Of a DNA stretch of 64,000 bases, positions 1-11,880 are shown one piece after another. The notes below the pieces were generated by a model that was not told where the DNA came from, did no database searches, and saw nothing but the letters and a program-made list of their open reading frames with translations. Position numbers and translations under genes: made by a program. This DNA is from Holacanthus passer (lineage: Eukaryota > Chordata > Actinopteri > Pomacanthidae). Position 1 is the stretch's first letter; each line of letters starts with the position of its first letter. The stretch covers positions 124,001 to 188,000 of the forward strand of contig JAFREQ010000167.1 in the NCBI GenBank assembly GCA_025331565.1, in the 5' to 3' direction.

Positions 1-3000
1 CCTCGCAGACCTGCCAGTAGGACCTTTCCCTGCTCCCCACACTCCCCCTTCAACTTTCCTTCCAGTAAATTTTCCCCTGAAACGAGAGGCTTTGACTAGT
101 GAAATGGAAATGACTGCTATTGCTTGTACCTCCAATTACAAGAATGTATTTTTTATTTAAGTTACAACTTTCCCAGCTCCTCCCTGCACTTTGAGGTGAA
201 TGAGCTCAACACAACCCATTTCAGTTTTGAAAATCACAAGTCTGGAAATGTTAGGAATTCCCTATTAAAAGTAAGGTCTTCATACGCCCGTAGTAAGGCG
301 AACCCTGTTTTTTCCCTCTCACGCCTCCACCTAAACGGTAAGACTAGAGGCGATCGCAGCCCACACACACCAGCATACAAAGCCCGGCATTCATGCGTTC
401 GTGCACCGTCCTCGACGCCCACCGCTCTGACAGCATGCAGGAGGCAGCAGCCAACAGGATGGAGAGAAACGTAGAGCCGATATTTCATGGAAAGGAAAAA
501 CACGAACAGCACTGGATGAATAGTCCCCTCAACATGCCGACAGTCCTGAGCATTGAGCTCTGAAGGAGCAGTGTTTGAGGACAACACAGCAGTGTTTCGA
601 GCTCCACCACTTTTAATCATCAAGAAAAGCAAAAGTGTAACTGCTGCTACAGTATATCTGGGAAGAAAAGGTTGTTTATACTGTAGAGAATAGTGTGAAA
701 AAGACCGCCTGTGGGTTTTGGTTTGAGAGTTATTTATAGGCCTGCATGTCCTCTTCAGCTTCTGAATTGAGTGCTTTGATTCTGAAGTCCAGCAGCTTAC
801 ACAAGCTTTAAAGGGAAAATCTGAGTCTTACTCTCATGATTGTGGCCACTTTGACTTTTTTGATGCCAAGTCATACTAACTTTGCACTTCTTTCCACTTA
901 CAGCAAAACACCTTATATTGGAGGTAGCAGCACGAGCCTCCTAAAGATTCTCAAATAAACAAAATTAATTAGACACTTGTCTCTGAGTCCAAACAAAAAT
1001 ATATACGCAAAGTTTCCAGGATCAGCTATTATGGCTGTATAGGTAGGGATCTATATCTGGGGCAACTTGTTGGTTAACCACACGTGGAAGGCAGAAAGGC
1101 TGCAGAGGACTGTCGACAAGATAATGCAATTACAGAAAGTGGTGGTGTTCCTGTGGTCGATGCTCTCCACACCTGACCGAGGAGGAAAAATGACAAGAGT
1201 TTTGCTCATGACAGATGTGTCCACAAACAGGCTAACCAAACAGCTATCTTGGTTAGCTGGTTGGTTGCCCTGTAATTATGTATTTCCTTTTCTTTGGACT
1301 CAGACACGAGTCTTTGAAATGATTTATGTAAAATTTATTTGGAAAGCTATAGGAGGTTCATGCTGCTTGCCCTGATATACTTTGTTTTGCTAGTATATCA
1401 CTTTGTGAATCTCAATAATAGAGGTGGTGTGTGAAAAGTAAGAATGACAGCAATTATGAGAAAAGGCCTGGTGGCACGCCAAAATTAACCGTATGACTTT
1501 GCAAAATACGTGGTTCTAAAATCTTGCCAGTATAGTGACTGGCCTCTTTGCAGGGCTAGTAGGTGGTAAGCTACCTGCTAACATTAGCCAATCATGCCAG
1601 CACAAATCACAGCGTCCAACAACAGCTATCCAGGCTTGTATAGTTTCTGTACTGGGCAGTTTACTCTCCTATCATTTCGTTTTTATCCATCATTTAATTC
1701 AATAAGTTATTAAAGAGGGAGAATAAATCTCTCCGAGACAAACTTGCTAATGGTCATTTAGCAATCAGCAGGCTTGGTAGTGGACATCAGGACAGGCTAC
1801 CAAGTCTTCCACCATTTTGGTCTCTCCAGCTCTCAAAGATGGCTTGCTGTTGCTCAACAGCACAGTTTCACGATTCCCTTCGAACAAATGGACTTTGCCA
1901 TTCAATTTTGCTGTTTTAAACATTGGTGTGAAAAGGCCTTAAGACCCACATTGAAAAATACCAGACTTGTCCTTTAATGAATGTGCCAAGAAGGCTGTGG
2001 AGGGCAGAGCTGTGTGGGGAGGCCGGCCACCTTGACCTCAGGAACGAGTCGGAGACAGGCAGGGCTCACTGATCTGTGGGCAAGATTTCCTTTTATCTCT
2101 GAGAACTGGCTGGCAGAGCGTTTGACTTATCAGGGACTGTTCTCATGCCATGCCATGACATCACCGCCTCTGGATCACCAAACACCGGATACATTTCAAA
2201 TAAATTTGTCTGGCAGGGTTCAAGAGAAAGAATAAAAATAGTTCTAAACACTATAAATTTGACTTCAGATGATTTATTAATGCAGCTTAACTGTGTTTCC
2301 ATTTTAACTTCTATGCCTTAATTTGTCCATCGTTGGCAAGCTGCTTCATTATCTTTATGCTTCAGTGGATTGTGGGAAATATACACACTGAGTCAGCACC
2401 TCCTTCCACAGGCCTTATGTTATGGTAAAACATTCCTTTGACATTACCTTATTTCTTCTTTCTAATTTCGCCCTGCACTTTGGGAATCTCCCTTTTCACA
2501 GTCAGCAGCACAGGGGCCGGCTCATGACTGTCTGCCAAGTTGGAAGCGCTGGATCTTTGTGTGTGTCTGTGTCTATAAGTGTATAAAAGTGTATTGGAGA
2601 GATGATGTATGTCCTATTGTTGCAACATTTGAGAAACATCTTTGTGGAACTAATTTACTGCCAAGGATGAAAAAGGCAGCACAAAAAACATGAAATAAGA
2701 TTAACAAATTATATGTGTGCATATCAGTGTGAATTGAATGTGTTTCTGTATTTACAGTATTAGTGACAGAATCTGTTATGGTTCCAGAGGCCCAGTAGTC
2801 AGCTATTAGCAGCAGGTGGCCAACGTCTCACAGTTTGGGGAGCCGAATGAACTTGACCCTGTCCTGCCACCATTCGCTCATGACATACAGTGAAACTGTT
2901 TACGGAGGAATTTAATCTGCTCGAGAGCCACATTAACTTTTACCACCATCGTTGTTTCTGAGACTCATTTTGTATCGTAAAAAGTGGTGCAGTCAATGGT

Positions 3001-3479
3001 ATTTGCCCACACTTTGAGTGTGTTAAATCAGCTGGAGAGCAGAATCATCATCTGCTCCAACTACAGCAGCTAAAAAACAAAAGTAACTTCCATTTGCTAA
3101 TGAAGACTTTGAGCTACAACTGAAAGCTCTACCAAAAGCAATCTAACTACTAAGGTCAAGAGGGAATGTTCATTTTAAACCCATAGATGATTTTAAAAAA
3201 TGATCAATAGTCAGATGTTTTTCTCTGATCTTAGTCAATGACAAACTCAGCTTCATCCATCACTTAGTGCCATTATGAAGTACTGTATATAAAAGCTAGT
3301 GTACTATTGTATAACATTTACACTTAAAAGAATAGCTCAAATGTTTTGGCATGAAGGAGGAGGTATTTTGTTGGTGGTACTCGGTGGCAGTGCAACAAGC
3401 TGTAAACACAACATTGACATTGGATTGATTATCACCTTAAAGTTGTTTTGGCGACTGTGTTAGAAAACAGTGGCTTATT

Positions 3480-3830
3480 TACACATCGAGCAAACACAGA
3501 GTATAATTAGCGTTCATTTTGCTCTCCACCGTCTCGTGAGGGAAATATTCCACTATGTTCACTAGCTAGTGACTAATTTTGTCTGCTGTTCAGTGCTGGG
3601 CAGGTAGTGAACGGTGGGATTATTAGAGCTTTTTGCTAAAAACAATGCCGATGACAGTGGTGAGCCTGAACCAAAGCAGTAAAGTTGCAGGCTTTAAAAC
3701 CAAAACAGTGAGCTAAAAGAGAGCTGAGGGGAAATGCAGTGTATTCCTTCTCTGTGGGTTCATCACTGCGAGCCACTCTGATTTACTCATTTGATCCACT
3801 GTTATATTATTTATATATCCATGTCCATGT
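3480..3830 (+). repeat. Family B interspersed repeat
   Basis: Shares with 7655-7948 the order gggaaatatt, cactatgttcactagctag, ccactaat-like block, gtgggttcatcact and tttgatccactgttatatta. Diverged. Confidence 0.45.
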
Positions 3831-5232
3831 ATGAATTACCACCAGTGAGTAACTTGTTACCACCTTGTGTCCAAAAATCTGCAGTACCTCTTTCTCTAAG
3901 TGCTCATGCATAGTGCAGACATGGCAAACAGAAATCCAGCCATCACAAAAGACACCTCATGCTGTTTTTTTCTTTGAGAGTCACTATGTTATGTCTACGT
4001 TTCGTCTCTGATGCTACAGCTGTGTGCAATTTTAATCATCCTGTCGGCTTTAGAGTTCATCGTAACTCTGTGGTGGCTAATTTTGAAAGTGATTGTAGAA
4101 AAACTACCGTCAGACTGTTTGTTATCGTGTTGTCATCAGGGGGTTGCTCACAGGAGTTGGTCCACGGATTCTAGCTTGTTTTTCATTCAATCTTCTGCTG
4201 CTGCGAAGAGTCCCACTGACTCACATCATTATCACAGCCAGGAAGTTGTGGAGGAGGGCAGCTGCAGACAGTTGGTGATCTCAGGTGATGGCTGAGCGAG
4301 ACAGACAGAGACGGGATCAGTGACACTGTGAAGTGGCCTGTGTCGCCAGAATTTCAAAAGAAATAAAGGGGAAAACTATCACTTGAAAAAACCTCAGACG
4401 TTTTACTTGAGACACACACTTGAGTGCAATGCTTACATCCTTTCCTGTAACTCTGATCTGTGAGGAAATTCAAGGATATTTTTTCCCATATTCAAATCTT
4501 TTATGATGGCTTCTATTGGACTAGGGAAGTTAAAGTCTAACTTTTAAACTTGGAGGGATAGATGAACTGAACCTCTTCTGTCTGCCCATTAAAGCCTGTG
4601 ACTGCAGCCTCAGTAGCTGCTTCTCCCTGCTGCGTTGAGAAGAGGAGTCCTGCTGGTCTGGGATCAGAAGCTGAGGCTGTGGGCTGTGGAGGTCAGCAGC
4701 AACAGTGAGGGGCTGTCATGTACGTTTAGCCCCGAGACAAAATGGAAGGAGACAGAAGTTAATTTACCACACACACACACACACAACAGCAGTAACAGCG
4801 CCAACAAAGCATACCTTCCTCAGAGCTGAAGTAACAGACCTGACAGACACTGTAACACACACTTTAATACACCCACCAAACACACACACAGCAACACATT
4901 TCACACACTGTCCTCCCAGGCCTCTCCCCAATAAAACACCCCAGTGCTTGAAACACACTCCCCGTCGTGCAGTATAATCATTCCCCACTTCCTCTGAGCT
5001 GCACTGGTGACAGTTTGAAAAACAGCCATATTCCTGTTTTTGGCCACTGGTCACATGATAGTTATGGTTGCTGTCTCCAATAAGTCACTTGTTTGGGGTC
5101 TAAAAACAGTAGCGTTGTCTTAAGCTGTCATGTGCCAGATGGAGTTCAAGCTTATGGGAATTTGAATAGAGTTTGTAAAGTTGTTTGTCATTGATAATAA
5201 ACTGCTACAGATATTATAAAACAGTTCATTTC

Positions 5233-5305
5233 TGGGGCGCCAGGTAGTCTAATGGTCAAGGTGCATATGTCACATGGCAGAAGCATTGGTTTTAGTTGTT
5301 TCCTG
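5233..5305 (+). repeat. tRNA-derived SINE head fragment
   Basis: The segment gccaggtagtctaatggtca followed by aggtgc resembles the A-box half of a tRNA-like SINE promoter. The B box further on is degenerate. It does not fold as an intact tRNA. Confidence 0.3.
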
Positions 5306-6227
5306 CTATTTATATTCTTATGTTTTGCTGCTATTTTATATCGCATGATTTTATATATTGTGTTTAAATATTGTTTTGCTGTGCCTGGTTTTAACTGCAT
5401 GCTTTAGTTTGAAGTGTTGATGTTTGAATGCATGTTATCTTCCTGCCGCTGGGAAAGTAACCATACCACTAAATGCCTGCACCTGGTTGAGCTCTTCCCT
5501 CTTGATAGACATTGCTCTTAACCAATCAGACACAAGCGTGTGGCCACAGGAACCAAGGTGCCACTCAGAGGAAGGACCAGACCTCTGGAACATGGAAATA
5601 AGAGAGGAGAGGAGAGAGGAGAGGGAATGGCAGCTTGAGATCTGAGGAGGGCGAACTGCAGTTCAGGAGAGACTCAGGTGTTCAGGTGAGGAACAGAAGG
5701 AGGGGAAAAGGGACCGGGTGGCACTCCCCAGGACTTAAGAACCGTCTGGGGAAGACAACAGGCAAGCTAGGACGGAGAGAAGAGAGAGAGAGAGGAACAA
5801 GAATTGACAAATGTACACATACAACATAACCACAACATCCGTTTCCTGCCTCTCTCTGCACTGTCAAATAAAGGCAAAAAACAGGTTAATTTTATTTTAT
5901 AAGACAGGTTAGCTGGTGAAAATGCATATGTTAAAAATCAAATCATGGTGCGTTCTTGTGTACATAGTGAAAGGCAGTCCTTATAAATGTACTTGATGAG
6001 ATATCCTGGTGGCATGAAAAAACTTCACGAGATGTATCTAAAATTATCTCTATTGCCAATTTAGGTTAGTTGCTCTTGCAACCTTGCTCAAATGATCTGT
6101 GCTGTAGTTGCTTTTAAATTGGACTAAATCCACATAAAACTGCAGTGTTGTTTCATGTCTGTGCACTAATCTGTCTCTCACATTATACCAGGTGTCTGAG
6201 CTTTACTGTAATACCCCATTCTTAGCA

Positions 6228-6233
<6 letters not shown>

Positions 6234-6261
<28 letters not shown>
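6234..6261 (+). repeat. (CA)n microsatellite
   Basis: About 14 uninterrupted CA units. Shorter CA-rich tracts occur at about 4770-4786 and 14145-14168. Confidence 0.9.
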
Positions 6262-6264
<3 letters not shown>

Positions 6265-6989
6265 TCCTGTCTGAAGTGCTGCTCCTGTCTTAGTTGATTG
6301 CGCTTTCTGTCCTGACACATTTAACTGCCTGGTGAAAGGAGGCTGGGAGTGAAAATGAAAGTATCAGCCTTTAAAAACAAAAGCAGCGAGGCAGATATGA
6401 TAAGCCTTGATGAAGTTCAGGGAAGAAGCAGTGGTGTGTTTTTGAAGGTGATTCAAACCAGACCCGGGCCAAACAGCATTTGCCAATAACTTTCAGCTAT
6501 TTGCTCCACAGACAACCAGATGGGAAGGCTTATCTCAGCAATTATAGATTATGTTGTGAGTTATAACACCAATTTTTAAAGGCTTTCCAAAGACATGCAC
6601 ACTTTTCTGGAACTTGTTGTATGTTCGTATCTTGGCTTCTCATTAGGCTTAAGATATCTGAGCTACCCAGCCTCAAATTAAAAGCAATATTATGACTTAC
6701 ATCCTTTTAAAATGTCATATAGAATTACTGAAACTCTAGCAATGTAGTTAAGGCACTATTTGCTCAGTAAACAGGCTTCCTCACGTTTGCCCTTTTCCCC
6801 TTGCATGTGTCCAAATCAGAGGGGGTGGACATTAGTTCAGGGTATCCATCCATCCATCCCTCATCCATTTATTCATCTGTATGTGTCCTGCCTCAGCTCC
6901 CAGCAGCCTTCCTGCGCTGAGCAGCACTGTCACAGTCTTTCATGCATGTCAGAGCTACAGTATTTTATGTTCCCCTCTGCCCCCTGCAG

Positions 6990-7118
6990 GTTCTGCTGCT
7001 GTGATTTAAAGCATGAGGAGAGAGAGGCAGGAGCAGGGGGCCCTGGATGGAGGAAGGCCTCCATCCTTCCTGCTTTTAAACGGTGCCGCTGGGGAAACAT
7101 CAGCCGGGACCTCTAAAG
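6990..7118 (+). CDS. Orphan candidate exon with start codon and strong splice sites
   Basis: A good acceptor (cctctgccccctgcag) ends at 6989 and a near-perfect donor (AAAG|GTAAGA) begins at 7119. Between them an ATG at 7013, with A at -3, is preceded by an in-frame TAA at 7007-7009 and opens a frame of 35 codons plus one base, up to the donor. The predicted peptide starts MRRERQEQGALDGGRPPSFL and is basic, then Gly/Ser/Ala rich; I do not recognise it. The phase (1) is the same as at the end of the stmn4 start exon, so it could be an alternative N-terminal exon of stmn4, or the start of an unrelated gene. No partner exon was identified. Confidence 0.35.
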
Positions 7119-7654
7119 GTAAGATCTGAGATGTTCAGAGACAAACAACAGGGGTTTTACAGAAAAAGACAAAGTGGGTCATACTTTTTAAAGGCACTCA
7201 TATTGTTCATTCTGAATGTTGCTGACTTTATGATGGTAAACCTTCAAATATGTAGTTTCACAAAGTAAAATGATTGAATAAAAAGTGTTTACGACAGGCT
7301 GTAGACACAAGATTAATCAAGTTTGCATCCATATATTGCACAAATATTAACAGAAAGTCTGGAAAAGGGAATGCAAATCCACTACTGTTATGCCAATATT
7401 AATAGTTGGTTCATCAAGACAAACAGCTTTTTTACAATTTTTTATCTCTTCAGTGGAAGCTCGACTAATTTATTTGCCTGTTTTTACACTTTTTGCACTA
7501 TTTTTTTTAAATTTCCATATTGTTACTGGATGAAGTTGATATGGTTGCCTGTAAACGGTTGCCTGATTGTAAACATGAAAAACAGAAGCTGGCATGTTCA
7601 AGTCTAGGATTCACTCTCCTTTTACGTAGGTCTGTCTTGGTCCCTCACAACTGC

Positions 7655-7948
7655 CGAGGGAAATATCAGGTGTTTAGCTCCTTAATACTCCACTGTGTTC
7701 ACCGGCTAGCCACTAATTTAGTTTGTGATGTGCTGACGGTAGCATACAGTGGGTTTATCAGAGAAAACAGCTCACAGCTGAAAATGGGGTTGAGGAAAGC
7801 AGTGAGTGAACCAAAATTTTAAAATTGCAAAACAATCCAAACCACCGTAAAGCAATCGAAGTCAGGTGATAATTCTCCATTGTTTGTCACATTGCAAATT
7901 GTTATTTGATCCAATGTTAAGATGAAAATATTGATTAATGCAGCTTTA
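7655..7948 (+). repeat. Family B interspersed repeat
   Basis: Contains gggaaatatcaggtgtttag, ctccactgtgttcaccggct, acagtgggtttatcagag and ends gattaatgcagctttaac. The end motif recurs at 10388, 18292 and 37192. Confidence 0.6.
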
Positions 7949-10149
7949 ACCCTTTACAGGGCACTCATTAAAATACTTTGAAATTCAAGAATTCAACCTT
8001 ACAGTGTTATTGGAGGACATACCAAAAGTTTATTTCTGTATTTTTATTTTTATTTTTTTTACAATTTTTCAGTATGTAAACTGTGTGGAAATTACCAAAT
8101 ATGGTCACTTGCCCTATAAAGGGTTAAGTGCTAATTAAGTGTATATTTTTAAGAGTAATTCTGCAACTGCAACCTTAACTAATAAAAAGAAAACAATGTA
8201 TTATGCTATGATTTTGCAACTGTGCAACTCTTTTTCAAACACATAGCACTTGTCCTAATCCAGCGTGGAGAAAAAACGGCTTTCCAGTGCTCTGTGAAAG
8301 GCCTCTAGTGAATAGCAGGTAGCTCTTTTCAAAGCAGATTTGTACTTGTTTGTAGTTCAATTCTTTTGTGTTTGTGAAGGAAGACTTCTAAGAAAACACT
8401 ATGATGGAACATGTGAGGAATGCAGCGGATCATCAGATCTCTGAGCGCCCCTTTAAAACAGTGATAAATGTGAAGCACTTCTTCAAGGTGTAAGGTGATC
8501 AAAGGCGTGGCAGAGGTCTGGCCCTGGTTTACGAGAGTGTTGTGGTCAGCTGACAGGCCCCGGGATCAGAGGAGGGAATTCACTTTTCCACAAGCACACA
8601 TCTGTGTTTGGCCCCCATGAATGAGCTGAACTAATGCGGAATGGTCCGTTCAGACTTCTTCACCCAATTCCAGTGAATTAGGGCGACTTATGATCCTCAA
8701 AAGGCTTTCTGTTATCATTGACACAGTTAATTGTTTTTCCTGTCCTCATATAATATCATTACTGTCCCAAAGGAACCTTCTTTTCAAAGGATCCCAACAA
8801 TTTTATGGAGGTTTGGCTTTGTGCTTTTGACAGGAAATCATTTCTACTCATGGAAGGCCAGCTACACTGGACAATATGAACCCATATTTAATTTATAAAG
8901 CATAAGTCTGTGTACAATTTAGCATCTGTACTGCACGTGTATTTCCTCACAGAAGCAAAATGTAGTAGATTTAACATCAAGTTGCCAAAGATCAGGTCAG
9001 ACTTGGACAGACTTCCACATTATGAAACAATATCTGATGCGTTTTTGTGCCCCGACATTTTAGGTTGGCATGTTCCATGTTAGCCACAAGCAACACAAGT
9101 ATGGTTAATTCAAACCACATGGTGAACCTGATATGATATAGTTCAGTTCACTCTGGAGGTAGATTATTACAGAATTGGTTAATTGATGGAAATATGATTA
9201 TATCTAAAAATAAGATACCGACCCCTCGCTGACAGAGTGGAGGAATGTCTGATGTTTACTCGTTGGACAGATAATTGAAATGGAGCCCAGACACTGGAAC
9301 TACTTATACTGTATTGTAGATCCAAATTCCCAGCATTCACTGCTGGACCACTGGAGAACACAGTATTTTTAGACCAGATATGATGAATACAGAGAGGAGA
9401 AAAACAGACACAGAGGGGAGGTGTTTGGTTTCTTTTGTTCTTTTCTCTTTCTATGCGTTTTTTTTTCTGTCAATACATTTTTTTTAATCCTATTTCTCTG
9501 CAATATTTTGAACTTAACCCTAAATCACCTGAGTATTCAAATGTCTTCTTCTTTATTTACGTCCATTGCTGTGCACTACCAACAAAAGCTCATACTAATA
9601 AGCTCATATGGCAAACATGTTGGTGTTGTGAAATAAAGCACAAACCGACTCCTTTGCTTTCATCTATCTGTTTATTCTGGTGACAACAGAATAGGTCTCC
9701 CACAGCCGTCTTTGTGGTAAAAAGCCCCAAAACACACACAAACAAAGAGAGAAAATATTTAGCTAACTGCTGGTTAGTAAACTACACCGCAGTCATTTTC
9801 TTGAGAAACAGCAAGAAAACAAAGAAGGTAGCAAAGACACTCTGCAACAAATGACTCCCTGCCAACATAGTCATAGAAGGATTTGCCTTACAACATACGT
9901 AAACCACATTTTTACCAACAAAAAGAAATGTACTGGTGTATTTAACAGAGCTTATTACAGACCTCCCTAACAGGGCCCGGCACAGTGCGCTCATGACACA
10001 CCCGACAGATCAGTCCCAGTGAGGAAAAGAGTATCATACTAATGATAATAGACAAGATCAACTAAAATAAAATGGTAAATAACATGATCTTAAAATCTAG
10101 AGGTGATGAAATTTACAGTGATAAAGGAAATTAATGGCAAGTTAATTCA

Positions 10150-10388
10150 TCTTCTGCTGTTGCTTATTTACACATCCAGCAGACACGACACAGATGAGAG
10201 CAGTGAAACAATGTAGTTGTGGAAACCAAAACCAATGCAATGTGCTGAAAAATGCTAAACATCCTGTTAGAGCAGAAGGAATAATCAGGTGATTCAAGTG
10301 GGTTCATCCCCCATGAATGACACCTTTCACAGAACATGCAGTCGTTGATCCATTGTTGATATACAAATTTTGATTAATGCAGCTTTAA
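10150..10388 (+). repeat. Family B interspersed repeat
   Basis: Shares aggtgattcaagtgggttca, gttgatccattgttgatat and the end gattaatgcagctttaat with the other copies. Confidence 0.55.
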
Positions 10389-11429
10389 TATATTATAATA
10401 AATATAACAGTGAGTCCTCACACGAGATGTACTCATTGGCTTTGTTATACTGCCCCTAAACCTCCCCTCAGTTCACAGTTCATCTTTAGAAACCCACAGT
10501 TCACAGCTGAGGTTCAACATCGTTATTCCCTCGCAGCCGCTAGGCAAGAGGTTAACAGTAGCCGTAAATGGGGGGTAAATTTTGTTAAATGAGCCTTGAC
10601 AGCAGCCCCCAAAACACATGCTCAGTCTGGAGAAGAAAAGACTTCATGCATCCCCTGGAGAAAATGTTAAACCTATTTGCCAAAAGGGTCAAAGGTCAGC
10701 CCAGTGTGACCCTGACTCTTTGTTTGTTCAGTGGGTCACCACCTGGATCTGTTTCTAATTGTGGACGCTGACTTAAAATATGCCTTTGTTACAGTAGGGG
10801 GAAGTCGAAGTCATTCATTAAGCAGGTGGGGGGGAAACAAGTTGACAGGTCAGTTTAGTGTGTTTGATAGTCGGAGCCAGGGTGAAGGGTGCGTATGTAT
10901 TTTTGTGTGTGTGCATAAACGTGTGGAGGTTTTAATATCACTCACATCACTTATGTTTCTCTTTCTGTCAACCATTGTTTTCTCTTTATCTTTTAACTAT
11001 TCTGTCTTTCTTTTCTCCGTCTCTTTGTCTTCCTCTCTCTCCCCTGCTGCTCGGAGGCCACTCGTCCCGGTCAGCTGTCTCTCGGTAGAAAAGAAGAGAA
11101 CAAAGATAAGTGTTGCAGTCTCAGTGGGGAGGCGTCTGTCTGTCAGCCTTTCATCATTCGGCTCGCTGTGCATCTTTTCAAACACGTCACAAACCTCTTG
11201 AGTACCTTATCGCATGCACACTGAAGTGTTGTTCTCCTCTTAACTGATTAACCTCATTGATTAACCTACAATACACATGTAGTTATCCTAAAACAAACCC
11301 AAATTTACAGACCCCTCCTAGTGTTGAAGGCACAAACAGATGAGTTAGTAAGCCTCACTAGAGCAGGGTATTAAAGAGTAATTAGATTTTTAGTTTATTT
11401 TATTATACTAAAGTTCTTCTAGTCAGAAT

Positions 11430-11880
11430 TGTTTTATATCAACAATGGATGAAACTGCTGTGTATAATGTGAAAGGGTTCATTCATGTAGTGACAAAACC
11501 ACAGAGAATTATGGCTGACTGTAGTTCCTCTCAGCTCTATAGAAGTTTTTAGTGTCTTTCAGCTGATTGTTTTGGTTTTAACTTAACTGTTTCTGCTTTG
11601 TTTCCAACATGAAGCTGCTGTTTTAAGTTGAAAAGCTGTGATAAACCCCCTGTGCACTACCTTCGCAGCAGCAGGCAGACAAAGACTCGCTGGTGAACGT
11701 TACATTGTGATACCGTCGCTATTCGAAGTTCAGAGCCTGGCCACAGCTTTGTCTCAAACACAATTGGCAGTGTTGGTAGGTGGGAAGCCAGTGAGGGGTC
11801 AGGTCCTACTGGTTGCTCTGGGAACCTGGGATGGAGAAGCTCGTCACTGACGGCGAGAGGCCACTCATTACGCCTGTTGT
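11430..11880 (-). repeat. Family B interspersed repeat, reverse copy
   Basis: Shows the complement of the family's right half (tatatcaacaatggatgaa), and later blocks such as gttttggttttaacttaac. Boundaries are approximate. Confidence 0.35.

Larger units (their letters stand above)
1..6989. other. Intergenic, no gene recognised
   Basis: Short open frames on both strands have no family resemblance, and none is flanked by convincing paired splice sites. The stretch contains one family B repeat (about 3480-3830), a SINE fragment near 5233, CA and GA-rich tracts, and otherwise unremarkable AT-rich DNA. Confidence 0.6.

Noticed and set aside
234..632. 132-codon minus-strand frame near the window start
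   Set aside because: No recognisable domain, no promoter or splice context; likely chance.
5233..5305. Possible intact tRNA gene
   Set aside because: Only an A-box-like half is present; no cloverleaf or proper B box, so it is listed as a SINE fragment.
10731..11201. 156-codon Ser/Phe-rich plus-strand frame
   Set aside because: Low-complexity pyrimidine-rich sequence; composition explains its length.
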